DNA from: JBBQLG01 sp038327655
GTDB taxonomy: Bacteria; Bacteroidota; Bacteroidia; Cytophagales; Spirosomataceae
DNA: 21,617 nt
Assembly (NCBI GenBank): GCA_038327655.1
Contig: JBBQLG010000113.1
Span: forward strand, 1 to 21,617
Direction: 5' to 3'
This document shows positions 1 through 7,620 of this stretch, piece by piece. A program made the translations under genes and the position numbers. The first letter of the stretch is position 1, and the number at the start of each line of letters is the position of its first letter. The notes under the pieces are model-generated. The model was not told the origin of the DNA. It saw only the letters and a program-made list of their open reading frames with translations, and did not search any database.

Positions 1-1
1 C

Positions 2-790
2 AATAATTGTATCAACATCGGGCCAACATTTGGCAAGTTCCGCAGTGCGTATGCTGACCGCCGGGTAAAGGAGCCACTCAATCCAAACTATGCTATATCC
101 GCCAACCTGTTTGGCATCAATGGGCGGGGCATTGGCTGTTACCCGGAAAACCCGCTGCGGCTGAGCGGTAACTACTTCCCGGCCCGCGATTATCAGCCCG
201 ATGCACAGCAAGTAATCGGGGCTGAGCGTAATATCGTCGCCGGAGCCATTCCGGGTAGTGGTAATGCCTACGCTCGTTTCAATGCCGCTGGAGTTGTCAT
301 TGATCCCACCGGTAACACATTGGAAGAGGGATTCCTGCGCATCTATGCCGGAGCTGATTTTGTGTTTACGGCGGGGGAGAGCATCCGGTTGGTCGATGGG
401 TTCGAGGTGCAGCCCGGCGCTAATTTCACGGCCCGCATCCAGTCCTGCAACACCAGCAACCGCCTGTCGTCGATGGTCGATGCCCTGCCGGAGCCGGTGC
501 TGCCCCCGCTGCTGCTGATGGAGGAGAAAGAAGACCAACTCCGGCTAACGCCCAACCCGGCCACCGGCGCGGTACGGTGCCGCTACACCCTGACCCAACC
601 CGGTGCGGTGCGCATCAGCGTATTCAATATGAACGGGCAGGAAGTACAGCCGCTGTTCGAGTCGTCGGGGCAGCCAGTTGGCTCCTATGATGTGCCGGGC
701 AGCGTGGCGGACCTGCCAGCGGGTAATTACATCGTCCAGTTGAAAACAGGCACCGTCAGTAAATCGGCCCACTTAGCGGTCAGCCATTGA
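2..790 (+). CDS. T9SS cargo protein, C-terminal part (5' end outside window)
   Basis: The frame is open from base 2 to the stop at 788-790 (262 residues visible), so the start lies outside the window. Residues about 85-146 form a beta-rich segment with the pattern GADFVFTAGESIRLVDGF followed by QPGANFTARI and a Cys. This matches the '3-coathanger stack' region of secreted Cytophagales proteins. Residues about 180-262 (from LRLTPNPATG to the end) are a type A T9SS sorting domain, with the PNP motif, a 'VFNMNGQEV' strand and a 'LPAGNYIVQLKTG' strand. Such proteins cross the outer membrane by the type IX system and are anchored or released at the surface. The catalytic or binding part is upstream and unseen, so no specific function can be given. 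A long hairpin follows 30 nt after the stop. Confidence 0.8.
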   Translation, partial: NNCINIGPTFGKFRSAYADRRVKEPLNPNYAISANLFGINGRGIGCYPENPLRLSGNYFPARDYQPDAQQVIGAERNIVAGAIPGSGNAYARFNAAGVVIDPTGNTLEEGFLRIYAGADFVFTAGESIRLVDGFEVQPGANFTARIQSCNTSNRLSSMVDALPEPVLPPLLLMEEKEDQLRLTPNPATGAVRCRYTLTQPGAVRISVFNMNGQEVQPLFESSGQPVGSYDVPGSVADLPAGNYIVQLKTGTVSKSAHLAVSH

Positions 791-820
791 GACTGTGTAG
801 CATTGTTCACTCTTTATAGT

Positions 821-860
821 AATGCGCCGGACGAAGTAGCTCTACTTCGTCCGGCGCATT
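821..860. terminator. Long perfect hairpin after the T9SS cargo gene
   Basis: A perfect 19-bp inverted repeat (arms 821-839 and 842-860) has a 2-nt spacer, so the working loop is about 4-6 nt. It starts 30 nt after the upstream stop and ends 75 nt before the dehydratase start. No T-tract follows on either strand, so it is not a classic intrinsic terminator. It may instead end or protect the mRNA, or be a copy of a dispersed palindrome. Confidence 0.55.
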
Positions 861-935
861 ATTGTTTGGGGTAAATCCGGCCGGTAGATTCACCGGTGGC
901 CCTACTTTTTGGGCTGTTCACTACTTCCAACACAA

Positions 936-2642
936 ATGCCCCTTCGTTCGCAGGATTGGTTTGGCCGCACCGGAAAAGATGGCTTTATTTACCGCGCCTG
1001 GATGAAAAATCAGGGCTTTCCGCACCACGAGTTTCAGGGAAAGCCCGTTATCGGTATCTGCAACACCTGGTCGGAGTTTACGCCCTGCAACGCTCATTTC
1101 CGCGAATTGGCCGAAGCCATCAAGCGGGGTGTGTGGGAAGCCGGTGGCTTTCCGCTCGAGTTTCCGGTGATGTCGCTCGGCGAGTGCCAGATCAAACCCA
1201 CGGCGATGCTGTTCCGCAACTTAGCCAGCATGGACGTGGAAGAAAGCATCCGGGGCAACTCCATCGACGGGGTGATTCTGATGTGCGGCTGCGACAAAAC
1301 AACACCCTCACTGGTGATGGGCGCGTGCAGCGTCGATATTCCCACGATGGTGGTGTCGGGCGGGCCAATGCTGGCCGGGCGGTTTCAGGGCCGGAAGATT
1401 GGCACATCGGACCTGTGGCGGTTTGCCGAAGCGTACAAAAAAGGCGAGATGACCGATGCCGAATTTGTGGCCGCCGAAGCCAGCATGGCCCGCTCGCCCG
1501 GTCACTGCGCGGTGATGGGTACCGCCAGTACGATGGCCGCGATGGTCGAGTCGCTGGGCCTGTCACTGCCCGACAACGCCACGATTCCAGCCGCCGATTC
1601 GCGCCGGAAGGTGCTGGCCCACCTGACGGGCGTTCGCATGGTCGAACTGGTGCGTGAGGGGGTAATGCTGTCGCAAATTCTGACCCGTGAGGCTTTCGAG
1701 AATGCGATTATGGTCAATGCGGCTCTCGGCGGCTCCACCAATTTCATCCTGCACCTGATGGCCATTGCCGGGCGGATCGGGCTGTCGCTGTCGCTCGATG
1801 ACTTCGACCGGCTTTCGGCTAAAATTCCGTTGCTGGCCAATCTGCAACCGTCGGGCGAGCATTTTGTGGAAGACCTGTTTTACGCCGGTGGTCTGCCCGC
1901 CGTGATTCGGGAACTGCGCCAGTACCTCCACAACGACGCCCGGACGGTGAACGGCCGGACGCTGGGCGAGAATTGTGCCGACGCCCAATGCTACGACCCC
2001 GCCGTGATTGCCACCGTCGATCAGCCCTTCAAACCTGAATCGGGCGTGGCCGTCTTGCGGGGGAACCTCTGCCCGAACGGGGCCGTGCTGAAACCATCGG
2101 CCGCGACGCCCGCCCTGTTGCAGCACACGGGCCGGGCGGTGGTGTTCGAGGACATCGACGACTACAAAGCCCGCATTGATGATCCCGACTTAGCTGTTGA
2201 CCCGACCTGCGTACTGGTGCTGAAAAACGTGGGGCCGCGGGGTTATCCGGGTATGCCGGAAGTGGGCAACATGCAGCTACCGGCCAAAATTCTGGCGCAG
2301 GGCGTATCGGACATGGTTCGCATTTCGGACGGGCGGATGAGCGGCACGGGTTTCGGTACGGTCGTGCTGCACGTCTCGCCCGAAGCGGCCGTGGGCGGAA
2401 ACCTCGCCTTCGTGCAGAACGGCGACCTGATTACCCTCGATGTCAAAAACCGGAGCCTGCACCTGCACGTCTCCGACGAAGACCTGGCCGGGCGGCTCGC
2501 TCATTTCGTACCGGTTGACCTGGGTTACACCCGGGGCTATGTAAACCTGTACATCCGCCACGTGACACAAGCGCACGAAGGGGCTGACTTTGACTTCCTG
2601 CGGGGCGGTTCGGGCAGCGAGGTAAAGCGGGATTCACATTAA
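936..2642 (+). CDS. IlvD/Edd-family sugar-acid dehydratase (L-arabinonate dehydratase-like)
   Basis: The product is a 568-residue dehydratase that would convert a sugar acid (such as L-arabinonate, D-xylonate or a related aldonate) to the 2-keto-3-deoxy acid with an Fe-S cluster and Mg2+. Fe-S ligand candidates are Cys51 (in TWSEFTPCNAH), Cys119 (in LMCGCDKTTPS) and Cys191 (in SPGHCAVMGTAST). Lys121 after CGCD is the likely carboxylated metal ligand, and the SDGRMSGTGFGT loop carries the catalytic Ser. These positions, 'AVLRGNLCPNGAVLKPSA', 'RAVVFEDIDDYKA' and the C-terminal '..KRDSH' fit the pentonate dehydratase branch better than biosynthetic IlvD. An in-frame TTG at 909 would add nine residues (MGCSLLPTQ). 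I prefer ATG 936, which begins MPLRSQDWFGRTG like the family. The true substrate cannot be read from the sequence. Confidence 0.9.
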   Translation: MPLRSQDWFGRTGKDGFIYRAWMKNQGFPHHEFQGKPVIGICNTWSEFTPCNAHFRELAEAIKRGVWEAGGFPLEFPVMSLGECQIKPTAMLFRNLASMDVEESIRGNSIDGVILMCGCDKTTPSLVMGACSVDIPTMVVSGGPMLAGRFQGRKIGTSDLWRFAEAYKKGEMTDAEFVAAEASMARSPGHCAVMGTASTMAAMVESLGLSLPDNATIPAADSRRKVLAHLTGVRMVELVREGVMLSQILTREAFENAIMVNAALGGSTNFILHLMAIAGRIGLSLSLDDFDRLSAKIPLLANLQPSGEHFVEDLFYAGGLPAVIRELRQYLHNDARTVNGRTLGENCADAQCYDPAVIATVDQPFKPESGVAVLRGNLCPNGAVLKPSAATPALLQHTGRAVVFEDIDDYKARIDDPDLAVDPTCVLVLKNVGPRGYPGMPEVGNMQLPAKILAQGVSDMVRISDGRMSGTGFGTVVLHVSPEAAVGGNLAFVQNGDLITLDVKNRSLHLHVSDEDLAGRLAHFVPVDLGYTRGYVNLYIRHVTQAHEGADFDFLRGGSGSEVKRDSH

Positions 2643-2676
2643 ACGCGCCCCTGATGGGTAATGCACCGGTGAAGCC

Positions 2677-3336
2677 TCAGTTCATTTTCAAGCGAAACTG
2701 TCCATTCGAGAGTGTAATGGCATCCGTCTGATCTTGTTTATTGTAGCCGTTGCCTTCGGGGTCAATGTCGGAATCATAACCTGTTGTTTTGGTGATTGCC
2801 TTGTCCTGCATCTTGCTCATCAGGCGACCCATGCCGCCAAATACGGTAGCGGTCGCTTTTTCTTTCCAGTAAGAACCCACCAGGGTTCCGTTGAAGGTAG
2901 CTTCCATAAAGCCATTTGTGCCCATTTTCACCGTAATGGACTCGCCGTTGTTCTGCGACTTGCCGACGTGGTATTCCATGCGGGGTTCTTTGGTTTCCTC
3001 CACGTATTTGATCGCGGCAATGCCTTTGTAGGTGCCCAGTGCCTGCGCTTTCTGGATGTTTTCTTTGGTATCGGGCCGGTCGGCGTCTACAATCAGGTAG
3101 GTGCCCGGCTCTACACTATCGGACCGGTCGAAACTGCCGAGCCAGATCCGCAACGACTGATCGGGCTTGACCGTGTTGGCCGTTACCCACCAGTATCTGC
3201 CGATCCGGATGCGCCGGGGCTGCGTTTTGTAGGGCTTGCCGTTGATCTGGACATCGAAGGTATTGTCGTTGGCAATTTGCCCAAACGTGCTGGCCGCAAC
3301 GGTCATCAGGAGTACGAGAGTGGTGAGTAGTTTCAT
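2677..3336 (-). CDS. Secreted protein of unknown function
   Basis: This 219-residue protein begins with a clear signal peptide (MKLLTTLVLLMTVAASTFGQ, cleavage probably after the Gln or before IANDN), so it is periplasmic or exported. The mature part has no transmembrane helix and no Cys. It is rich in beta-type segments (FDVQINGKPYKTQ, GTYLIVDADRP, ESITVKMGTNGFMEATFNGTL) and ends with a polar stretch and 'ITLSNGQFRLKMN'. I recognise no catalytic motif. It resembles the many small lipocalin- or immunoglobulin-like hypothetical proteins of Bacteroidota, but this is only an impression. It lies antisense between the dehydratase (stop-to-stop gap 34 nt) and the SDR (divergent, 236 nt), so it has its own promoter and probably a separate role. 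Confidence 0.7.
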   Translation of the reverse strand: MKLLTTLVLLMTVAASTFGQIANDNTFDVQINGKPYKTQPRRIRIGRYWWVTANTVKPDQSLRIWLGSFDRSDSVEPGTYLIVDADRPDTKENIQKAQALGTYKGIAAIKYVEETKEPRMEYHVGKSQNNGESITVKMGTNGFMEATFNGTLVGSYWKEKATATVFGGMGRLMSKMQDKAITKTTGYDSDIDPEGNGYNKQDQTDAITLSNGQFRLKMN

Positions 3337-3572
3337 GGTTCGGCTGGTTTAAGGGAGGTAAGTTCGTCGGGTAAATCATTCGCGGACGAGACAATTTAGT
3401 TAACGGTAACCGCCGGAGTACAAGAGTCTGAAAAGGCGTTCGCGAAACGGGTGAGATCACCGGCCTGGTATTGGGCAGATCGGACGGCCTCGGTGAGAGA
3501 GGCTACGGTCAAAATAACGATATTGGCCCCGCTCACTAAATCGCCGGATCAGTTGACGCCGGTAACCAGCGC

Positions 3573-4337
3573 ATGTCTTTGTTCGCTCATCAAACTGCTC
3601 TCATCACCGGTGCCGGGCAGGGCATCGGTTTCGCCATTGCGCAGACCCTCTGCCAGCAGGGCGCGGCTGTACTACTCAACGACCTCGACCCGCAACTGGC
3701 CGAAAAAGCCGCCGAATCCATCCGGGCTGCCGGGGGACGATGCGAAGCCTGCCCCGGTGATGCCTCCAACGTGGCGTTTATCCGGCAAATGGTCGATACG
3801 GCCGTCAACACGTTTGGCCCGCTGACCATTGCCATTGCCAACGCGGGCATTACGCTCTTTGGCGACTTTTTTGCCTACCCGCCCGAGGCCCTGCAACGCG
3901 TAATGACCGTTAATTTGCAGGGTAGTTTTTTTCTGGCGCAGGCCGCTGCCCGGCAAATGCGCACGCAGCAATCGGGCGGGAGCATCCTGCTGATGTCATC
4001 CGTAACGGGGCATCAGGCCCACGCCAGTTTAGCCGCCTACGGCATGACCAAAGCCGGGCTGGAGATGCTGGCCCGCTCGTTGGTCATCGACCTGTCGCCG
4101 TACGGCATCACCATCAACGCCGTAGCACCCGGCGCCACGCTGACCGAACGTACCCTGAACGACCCGATGTACGTGCCCACCTGGTCGCGGATTACGCCGA
4201 TGGGCCGCCCGGCTACGGTGGCTGATATTGCCGGTGCGGCCCTATTTTTGGTGTCGCCCGCGTCGCGGCATATTACGGGGCAAACGCTGGTGGTGGATGG
4301 CGGCTGGACGGCGGTGAGCGTACCCCCGACGGACTGA
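3573..4337 (+). CDS. Classical SDR-family NAD-dependent oxidoreductase
   Basis: The product is a 254-residue Rossmann-fold dehydrogenase of the classical short-chain type. The cofactor motif TGAGQGIG is at residues 12-19, NAG at 90-92, the structural Asn at 114 (TVNLQG), catalytic Ser143 (LLMSSVTG), and YxxxK at Tyr156/Lys160 (YGMTK). The C-terminal 'GQTLVVDGGW' is typical of the glucose/ribitol and 3-oxoacyl-reductase-like groups. Asp37 at the end of the second strand (LLNDLD) suggests NAD(H) rather than NADP(H). The start ATG at 3573 puts the first beta strand at the usual place. With the upstream sugar-acid dehydratase it could oxidise an aldose in a non-phosphorylative route, but the two genes are 930 nt apart with an antisense gene between them, so this link is an inference. 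Other substrates (alcohol, steroid-like, acyl) remain possible. Confidence 0.88.
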   Translation: MSLFAHQTALITGAGQGIGFAIAQTLCQQGAAVLLNDLDPQLAEKAAESIRAAGGRCEACPGDASNVAFIRQMVDTAVNTFGPLTIAIANAGITLFGDFFAYPPEALQRVMTVNLQGSFFLAQAAARQMRTQQSGGSILLMSSVTGHQAHASLAAYGMTKAGLEMLARSLVIDLSPYGITINAVAPGATLTERTLNDPMYVPTWSRITPMGRPATVADIAGAALFLVSPASRHITGQTLVVDGGWTAVSVPPTD

Positions 4338-4432
4338 AAATTGCGTAGGAATACGTTGTTGGTCAGGTAGTTGTTGGCTTGTTTGTTGTGAAAATTGCCG
4401 CGTATTTTGGGTTCTCTTTTAGCCAAAACGTC

Positions 4433-4939
4433 ATGCGCCACTTTACCCTGATCCTGCTTCTGGTCTGCCTGAGTGAGTGGGGGTGGGCGCAGGAATTCCC
4501 GAAAGATTTTTCGCTGCCCATCGAACTCGGGCAGGGGTTTAACCAGCCCGCAGGGGGTGCGCCGTTGTACCTGCTTACGGTGCAGGCCGTGCCCCAGGTT
4601 ACGCTCATTCCGGGTCATCTGCGGCTGGGTGCGGTGGTGGGAGGCTTTTATCCGGGCGGGCGCGTGGGCGTACTGGCCGGTCCCCGCCTGACGGTTAAGT
4701 TAGTGCAGGGACCACCGGCACTAACGGCCAGTTCGTTCAACCTGCACCTGCTGGGGGAATTTCTGTGGGCTACCCGACCCGGCGACAGTCGCCAATTGGT
4801 AGGGGGAGGCATCGGGCTGGGCAGTTCCGACCTGATCGCGATCACGTTTAAACTGCACCGCGACCTGATTCAACCCGCGACCTGGTTTCAGTTCGGATTG
4901 AGTTATAATCCTGCCAAACGGAAAATTCAGCCTCTTTAA
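4433..4939 (+). CDS. Small exported beta-rich protein, paired with the patatin gene
   Basis: This 168-residue protein starts with a signal peptide (MRHFTLILLLVCLSEWGWAQ). A TTG at 4379 in the same frame would add 18 residues ahead of the signal; ATG 4433 is the better start because it puts the signal peptide at the N-terminus. The mature chain alternates hydrophobic and polar residues with Gly turns (LRLGAVVGGFYPGGRVGVLAGPRLTVKLVQG, split here by eye into hairpins; then NLHLLGEFLWA, LVGGGIGLG, WFQFGLSYNP). That pattern suggests a small outer-membrane barrel or a barrel-like fold. I do not recognise the family. The stop lies 15 nt before the patatin start, so the two are very likely co-transcribed and may act together on membrane lipids; that functional link is inferred from position only. 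Confidence 0.68.
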   Translation: MRHFTLILLLVCLSEWGWAQEFPKDFSLPIELGQGFNQPAGGAPLYLLTVQAVPQVTLIPGHLRLGAVVGGFYPGGRVGVLAGPRLTVKLVQGPPALTASSFNLHLLGEFLWATRPGDSRQLVGGGIGLGSSDLIAITFKLHRDLIQPATWFQFGLSYNPAKRKIQPL

Positions 4940-4954
4940 CTCCATCGATCAATC

Positions 4955-5983
4955 ATGGCAAAAACAGCATTGGTAATCAGCGGGGGCGGCTCAAAGGGCG
5001 CGTTCGCCGTGGGTGCTTTGTCGTACATTCAGCAGCACGTCCGGCCCGTCGATCAGTTCGATATTTATTGCGGCACCAGCACGGGTTCGCTCATTGCGCC
5101 GTTGGCGGCCATTGGTGAACTGGCCCTGCTCCAGAAAATCTACACCACCACCCGGCAGGAAGATGTACTGATTATGGGCGGCATTGCCAACCTGATCGGC
5201 AACGTATCGCTGCATGATGCTACACCCCTGAAACGGCTCATCGAAACCAACCTGACCGATGCCCGTTTTGCCCGGCTGGTGGCTTCAGGTAAGCCCGTAT
5301 TTCTGACTGCGATCTGTTTGCAAACCGAACGCCTGGTTTATTTTGGGATACAACCGGGTGTACCCAAACCGGATTATGATCAGGAACGCATTCAGACGGT
5401 TACGGACCTGCGCCGGGCCATGCTCGCGTCGGCCTGTCAGCCGGTATTTATGCAGCCCATCGAGTGGCGACCCGGTGCCGTACCCGTTCGGCAGTATGTG
5501 GATGGGGGTGTCCGGGAGCCGACTCCGTTTCAGGCGGCTATCGACAACGGCGCCCAAACCATTATTGCTATCACGAACAGTCCGGCGCAGACACCGGCCG
5601 ATAACCAGCTCATCACCAAAGCAACGGCCATGCTCGAACGGACCATTGATCTGTTTTCCGAAGATGTGAGCGACAATGATTTTCGGCTGGCGAACCTCTA
5701 TCGGCAAACGAATACATACCTGGATCGGGTGAAGGCACAACTGCGGGCGCAGGGTGTTTCGCCGGTCCTGATCGATCAGGCTTTTGCGCAGGTCAGCAAC
5801 CCGGTGGCTGGTTTACCCGTGGCGACGATCATCGACATTCGGCCACAGGCAAAGCTGACGGAAGGTGGACCGGGCGGGCTGACTTTCAATCCACCCGCCA
5901 TGCAGCAGATGTTTCAAAAGGGGATGGACCGGGCCAAAGCCCTGTTCGAGGCCCTGCCACAGCCGCTTTCGCCCGTTGTTTAA
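4955..5983 (+). CDS. Patatin-like phospholipase
   Basis: This 342-residue protein has a Ser-Asp dyad acyl hydrolase fold and would cleave acyl chains from phospholipids or similar esters. The oxyanion-hole motif GGGSKG is at residues 10-15, the nucleophile elbow GTSTG at 40-44 (Ser42), and the DGG motif with the catalytic Asp at 183-185 (YVDGGVREPTPF). It has no signal peptide, so a cytoplasmic or inner-membrane-associated role is expected, unlike the longer surface-exported patatins of Bacteroidota. The C-terminal region after about residue 230 is an alpha-helical tail (MLERTIDLFSEDVSDNDFRL) of the kind seen in many bacterial patatins. The gene follows the secreted 168-aa protein by 15 nt and runs convergently into the DJ-1/PfpI gene with only 8 nt between the stop codons and no clear terminator. 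Confidence 0.9.
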   Translation: MAKTALVISGGGSKGAFAVGALSYIQQHVRPVDQFDIYCGTSTGSLIAPLAAIGELALLQKIYTTTRQEDVLIMGGIANLIGNVSLHDATPLKRLIETNLTDARFARLVASGKPVFLTAICLQTERLVYFGIQPGVPKPDYDQERIQTVTDLRRAMLASACQPVFMQPIEWRPGAVPVRQYVDGGVREPTPFQAAIDNGAQTIIAITNSPAQTPADNQLITKATAMLERTIDLFSEDVSDNDFRLANLYRQTNTYLDRVKAQLRAQGVSPVLIDQAFAQVSNPVAGLPVATIIDIRPQAKLTEGGPGGLTFNPPAMQQMFQKGMDRAKALFEALPQPLSPVV

Positions 5984-5991
5984 GTGGTAAT

Positions 5992-6597
5992 TCATTGCCA
6001 GTAGTCGTACTGCATGTACCGTGCCGTTTCGTCGGCCACCTCCCGGCCCAGGAGTCGTCCGACCACGTAGAGCGACATGTCGATACCGGCCGAAATGCCC
6101 GCCGAGGTAATGATTTTTCCGGTGTCGATGTAGCGTTCGGCGGGCGACACGGTGGTGGTTGGGTTGAGCGACTGCATGGCATCGGCGGCCATGAAATGGG
6201 TGGTGACCGACAGGTTTTCCAGCAAACCGGCCTGCCCCAGAATAAACGAACCCGTACAAACGGACAGCACCAGTTCGGCGGTTTGGGCGGTCCGGCTCAC
6301 CCAGTTCAGAACAGCCGGATTGTCCATTTCACGCCGGGAGCCGAAGGGCGTACCATCAGCGTGGTAGCCACCCCCACCCGGTACCACAATAATGTCGGCT
6401 TTCGGATGGTCGTTCAAGAGGTACGTGGGGGAGATGGTCAGTCCGTTGCGGGCGTATACCGGACCCCGTTCGGCAACCGTAAAAACTTGAAAAGGGGCGT
6501 CCCCGGTCCTCCGACCCGCTACGCCAAAGACTTCAAACGGTCCGGCAAAATCCAGGACTTCAATCTCGTTAAACAGCAGGATAGCAACGGTGCGCAT
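5992..6597 (-). CDS. DJ-1/PfpI-family protein, isonitrile hydratase-like
   Basis: This 201-residue protein has the flavodoxin-like DJ-1/PfpI fold. The N-terminal 'VAILLFNEIEVLDFAGPFEVF' is typical of the InhA/AraC-N-terminal subgroup. 'IIVVPGGGGYHADG' forms the conserved glutamine-amidotransferase-like loop, and the nucleophile elbow SVCTGSFILGQAGLL places the reactive Cys at 114 with Thr115 next to it. Asp16 and Cys114-Thr115 correspond to the Asp/Cys/Thr set described for isonitrile hydratase. 'VTTHF' (131-135) is also a subgroup hallmark. Unlike GlxA-type regulators it has no C-terminal AraC DNA-binding domain, so it is a stand-alone enzyme or stress protein. Isonitrile hydration, deglycase or amidase-like chemistry are all possible. 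It sits 102 nt downstream of the EamA transporter, separated by a palindromic repeat. Confidence 0.82.
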   Translation of the reverse strand: MRTVAILLFNEIEVLDFAGPFEVFGVAGRRTGDAPFQVFTVAERGPVYARNGLTISPTYLLNDHPKADIIVVPGGGGYHADGTPFGSRREMDNPAVLNWVSRTAQTAELVLSVCTGSFILGQAGLLENLSVTTHFMAADAMQSLNPTTTVSPAERYIDTGKIITSAGISAGIDMSLYVVGRLLGREVADETARYMQYDYWQ

Positions 6598-6602
6598 AAG
6601 TC

Positions 6603-6700
6603 AATGAGCGAATAGGTGAATGGCTGAATGAGCGAATGTTTGGTGAAGAAACGTACGTTTCCAGACATTCGCTCATTCACCATTCACCTATTCGCTCATT
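6603..6700. repeat. Intergenic palindrome built from degenerate octamers
   Basis: Two arms, 6603-6639 and 6665-6700, are inverted copies with a single 1-nt indel. Each arm is a run of related octamers of the TGAGCGAA / TAGGTGAA / TGGCTGAA type. In the spacer a second perfect 14-nt palindrome (GAAACGTACGTTTC, 6648-6661) sits slightly off centre. The right arm ends on the first base of the EamA stop codon (6700-6702, TAA on the minus strand) and the left arm starts 6 nt upstream of the DJ-1 gene start. The folded RNA would lie between two minus-strand genes and could separate or stabilise their transcripts, or be a MITE/REP-like repeat. Confidence 0.75.
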
Positions 6701-7620
6701 TATTTCCTTCCTAATGTAATCAGTACCACGCCCGATACAATGATGCCCGCGCCAATCAGGGATTGACTCGTGATGGCTTCGCCCGCGAAAAGACCGCCCA
6801 GCAAGACCGCCACCACCGGATTGACATACGCATAGGTCGAAACCAACTGAGGAGGAGCATTCCGGGCCAGCCACGTGTAGGACGAAAAGCCGATCAGCGA
6901 TCCGAATAAAATTAAATACAGGATTGAGTAAAGTGCTTTGGGCGGGGCATGGGTGATGCTCAGTAACTGTACGGGTTCGATCAGCAGACTGACCAGCAGC
7001 AGGGCCGCCCCGCCCGTAAGCATCTGCATGGCGGTTGATATGTTCTGAGCCGGCAGTTTCAGCCGCCCGGAATACAGCGTACCTAACGCCCAGGCTAAAT
7101 CCGCAATCATAATCAGGCCAAATCCGGTCAGGCTGCGCGACAGATCGCCGGTGGGTTGCAGGCTGTCGGGTTTAATCAGAAAATAAACGCCAACCAAGCC
7201 CAGCAGCAAGCCCAGCAGGGCCAGATTGGTCGGGCGAACCTTAGCGAACGAAACCCAGTTGAGGGTGAGCACAAAAACGGGTACCATAGCCGCAATCAGG
7301 GCGACCATACCCGACGGCAGGTACGTCAGACTAACGGTGATGCAGCCATTGGCAATGCCCAGCAGCAGCAGCCCCACCAGCCCCGTCGATCTCCAGTCGC
7401 GCCGGGTGGGGGCGGGCGTTCCCGTCAGGCGGGCGTAGCCGTACAGCAGCGACCCCGCCGTCAGAAACCGCAGCGACGCCATGTACAAAGGCGGCATCCG
7501 CTCGGTCATGAAGTGCGCGAACAAATACGTCGACCCCCAAATAATATAGACGGCTAACAGGGCCGACCACAGCGTTACAGGGTTGAGTTTGGCGTAAACA
7601 GGAGTAGCGGTTGACTGCAT
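6700..7620 (-). CDS. EamA/DMT-family transporter (YedA-like)
   Basis: This 306-residue integral inner-membrane protein has about ten hydrophobic helices arranged as two EamA repeats (roughly residues 16-152 and 165-303). Typical features are 'YIIWGSTYLFAHF' in helix 1, the 'YLPSGMVALIAAMVPVFVLTLNW' pattern at the end of repeat 1, and 'STYAYVNPVVAVLLGGLFAGEAI' in repeat 2. Such proteins are usually exporters of amino acids or other small metabolites, and the overall pattern resembles the YedA/RhaT-like subgroup. The substrate cannot be told. The short basic C-terminus (TLGRK) is cytoplasmic. It lies on the minus strand between the LRR gene (142 nt upstream) and the DJ-1 gene (102 nt downstream). 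Shared transcription is possible, but the palindrome after its stop may end or trim the transcript. Confidence 0.9.
   Translation of the reverse strand: MQSTATPVYAKLNPVTLWSALLAVYIIWGSTYLFAHFMTERMPPLYMASLRFLTAGSLLYGYARLTGTPAPTRRDWRSTGLVGLLLLGIANGCITVSLTYLPSGMVALIAAMVPVFVLTLNWVSFAKVRPTNLALLGLLLGLVGVYFLIKPDSLQPTGDLSRSLTGFGLIMIADLAWALGTLYSGRLKLPAQNISTAMQMLTGGAALLLVSLLIEPVQLLSITHAPPKALYSILYLILFGSLIGFSSYTWLARNAPPQLVSTYAYVNPVVAVLLGGLFAGEAITSQSLIGAGIIVSGVVLITLGRK

Noticed and set aside
896..1657. 253-residue plus-strand frame overlapping the dehydratase
   Set aside because: It is a shadow frame: Arg/Gly-rich and without family motifs, while the overlapping dehydratase frame carries all conserved residues.
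909..2642. Biosynthetic dihydroxy-acid dehydratase (ilvD)
   Set aside because: The motif context (TWSEFTPCNAH, LMCGCDKTTPS, RAVVFEDIDDYKA, KRDSH end) and the N-terminal LRSQDWFGRTG match pentonate dehydratases better, and no ilv or leu genes are adjacent.
4340..4395. GTTGTTGG direct repeats before the beta-rich gene
   Set aside because: Short low-complexity G/T sequence without phasing or a partner elsewhere; not enough for a repeat call.
4379..4432. N-terminal extension of the beta-rich protein from a TTG
   Set aside because: It would bury the signal peptide behind 18 residues; ATG at 4433 gives a normal leader.
5984..5991. Terminator between the convergent patatin and DJ-1 genes
   Set aside because: The gap is only 8 nt and no stem-loop with a T-run could be found across it.
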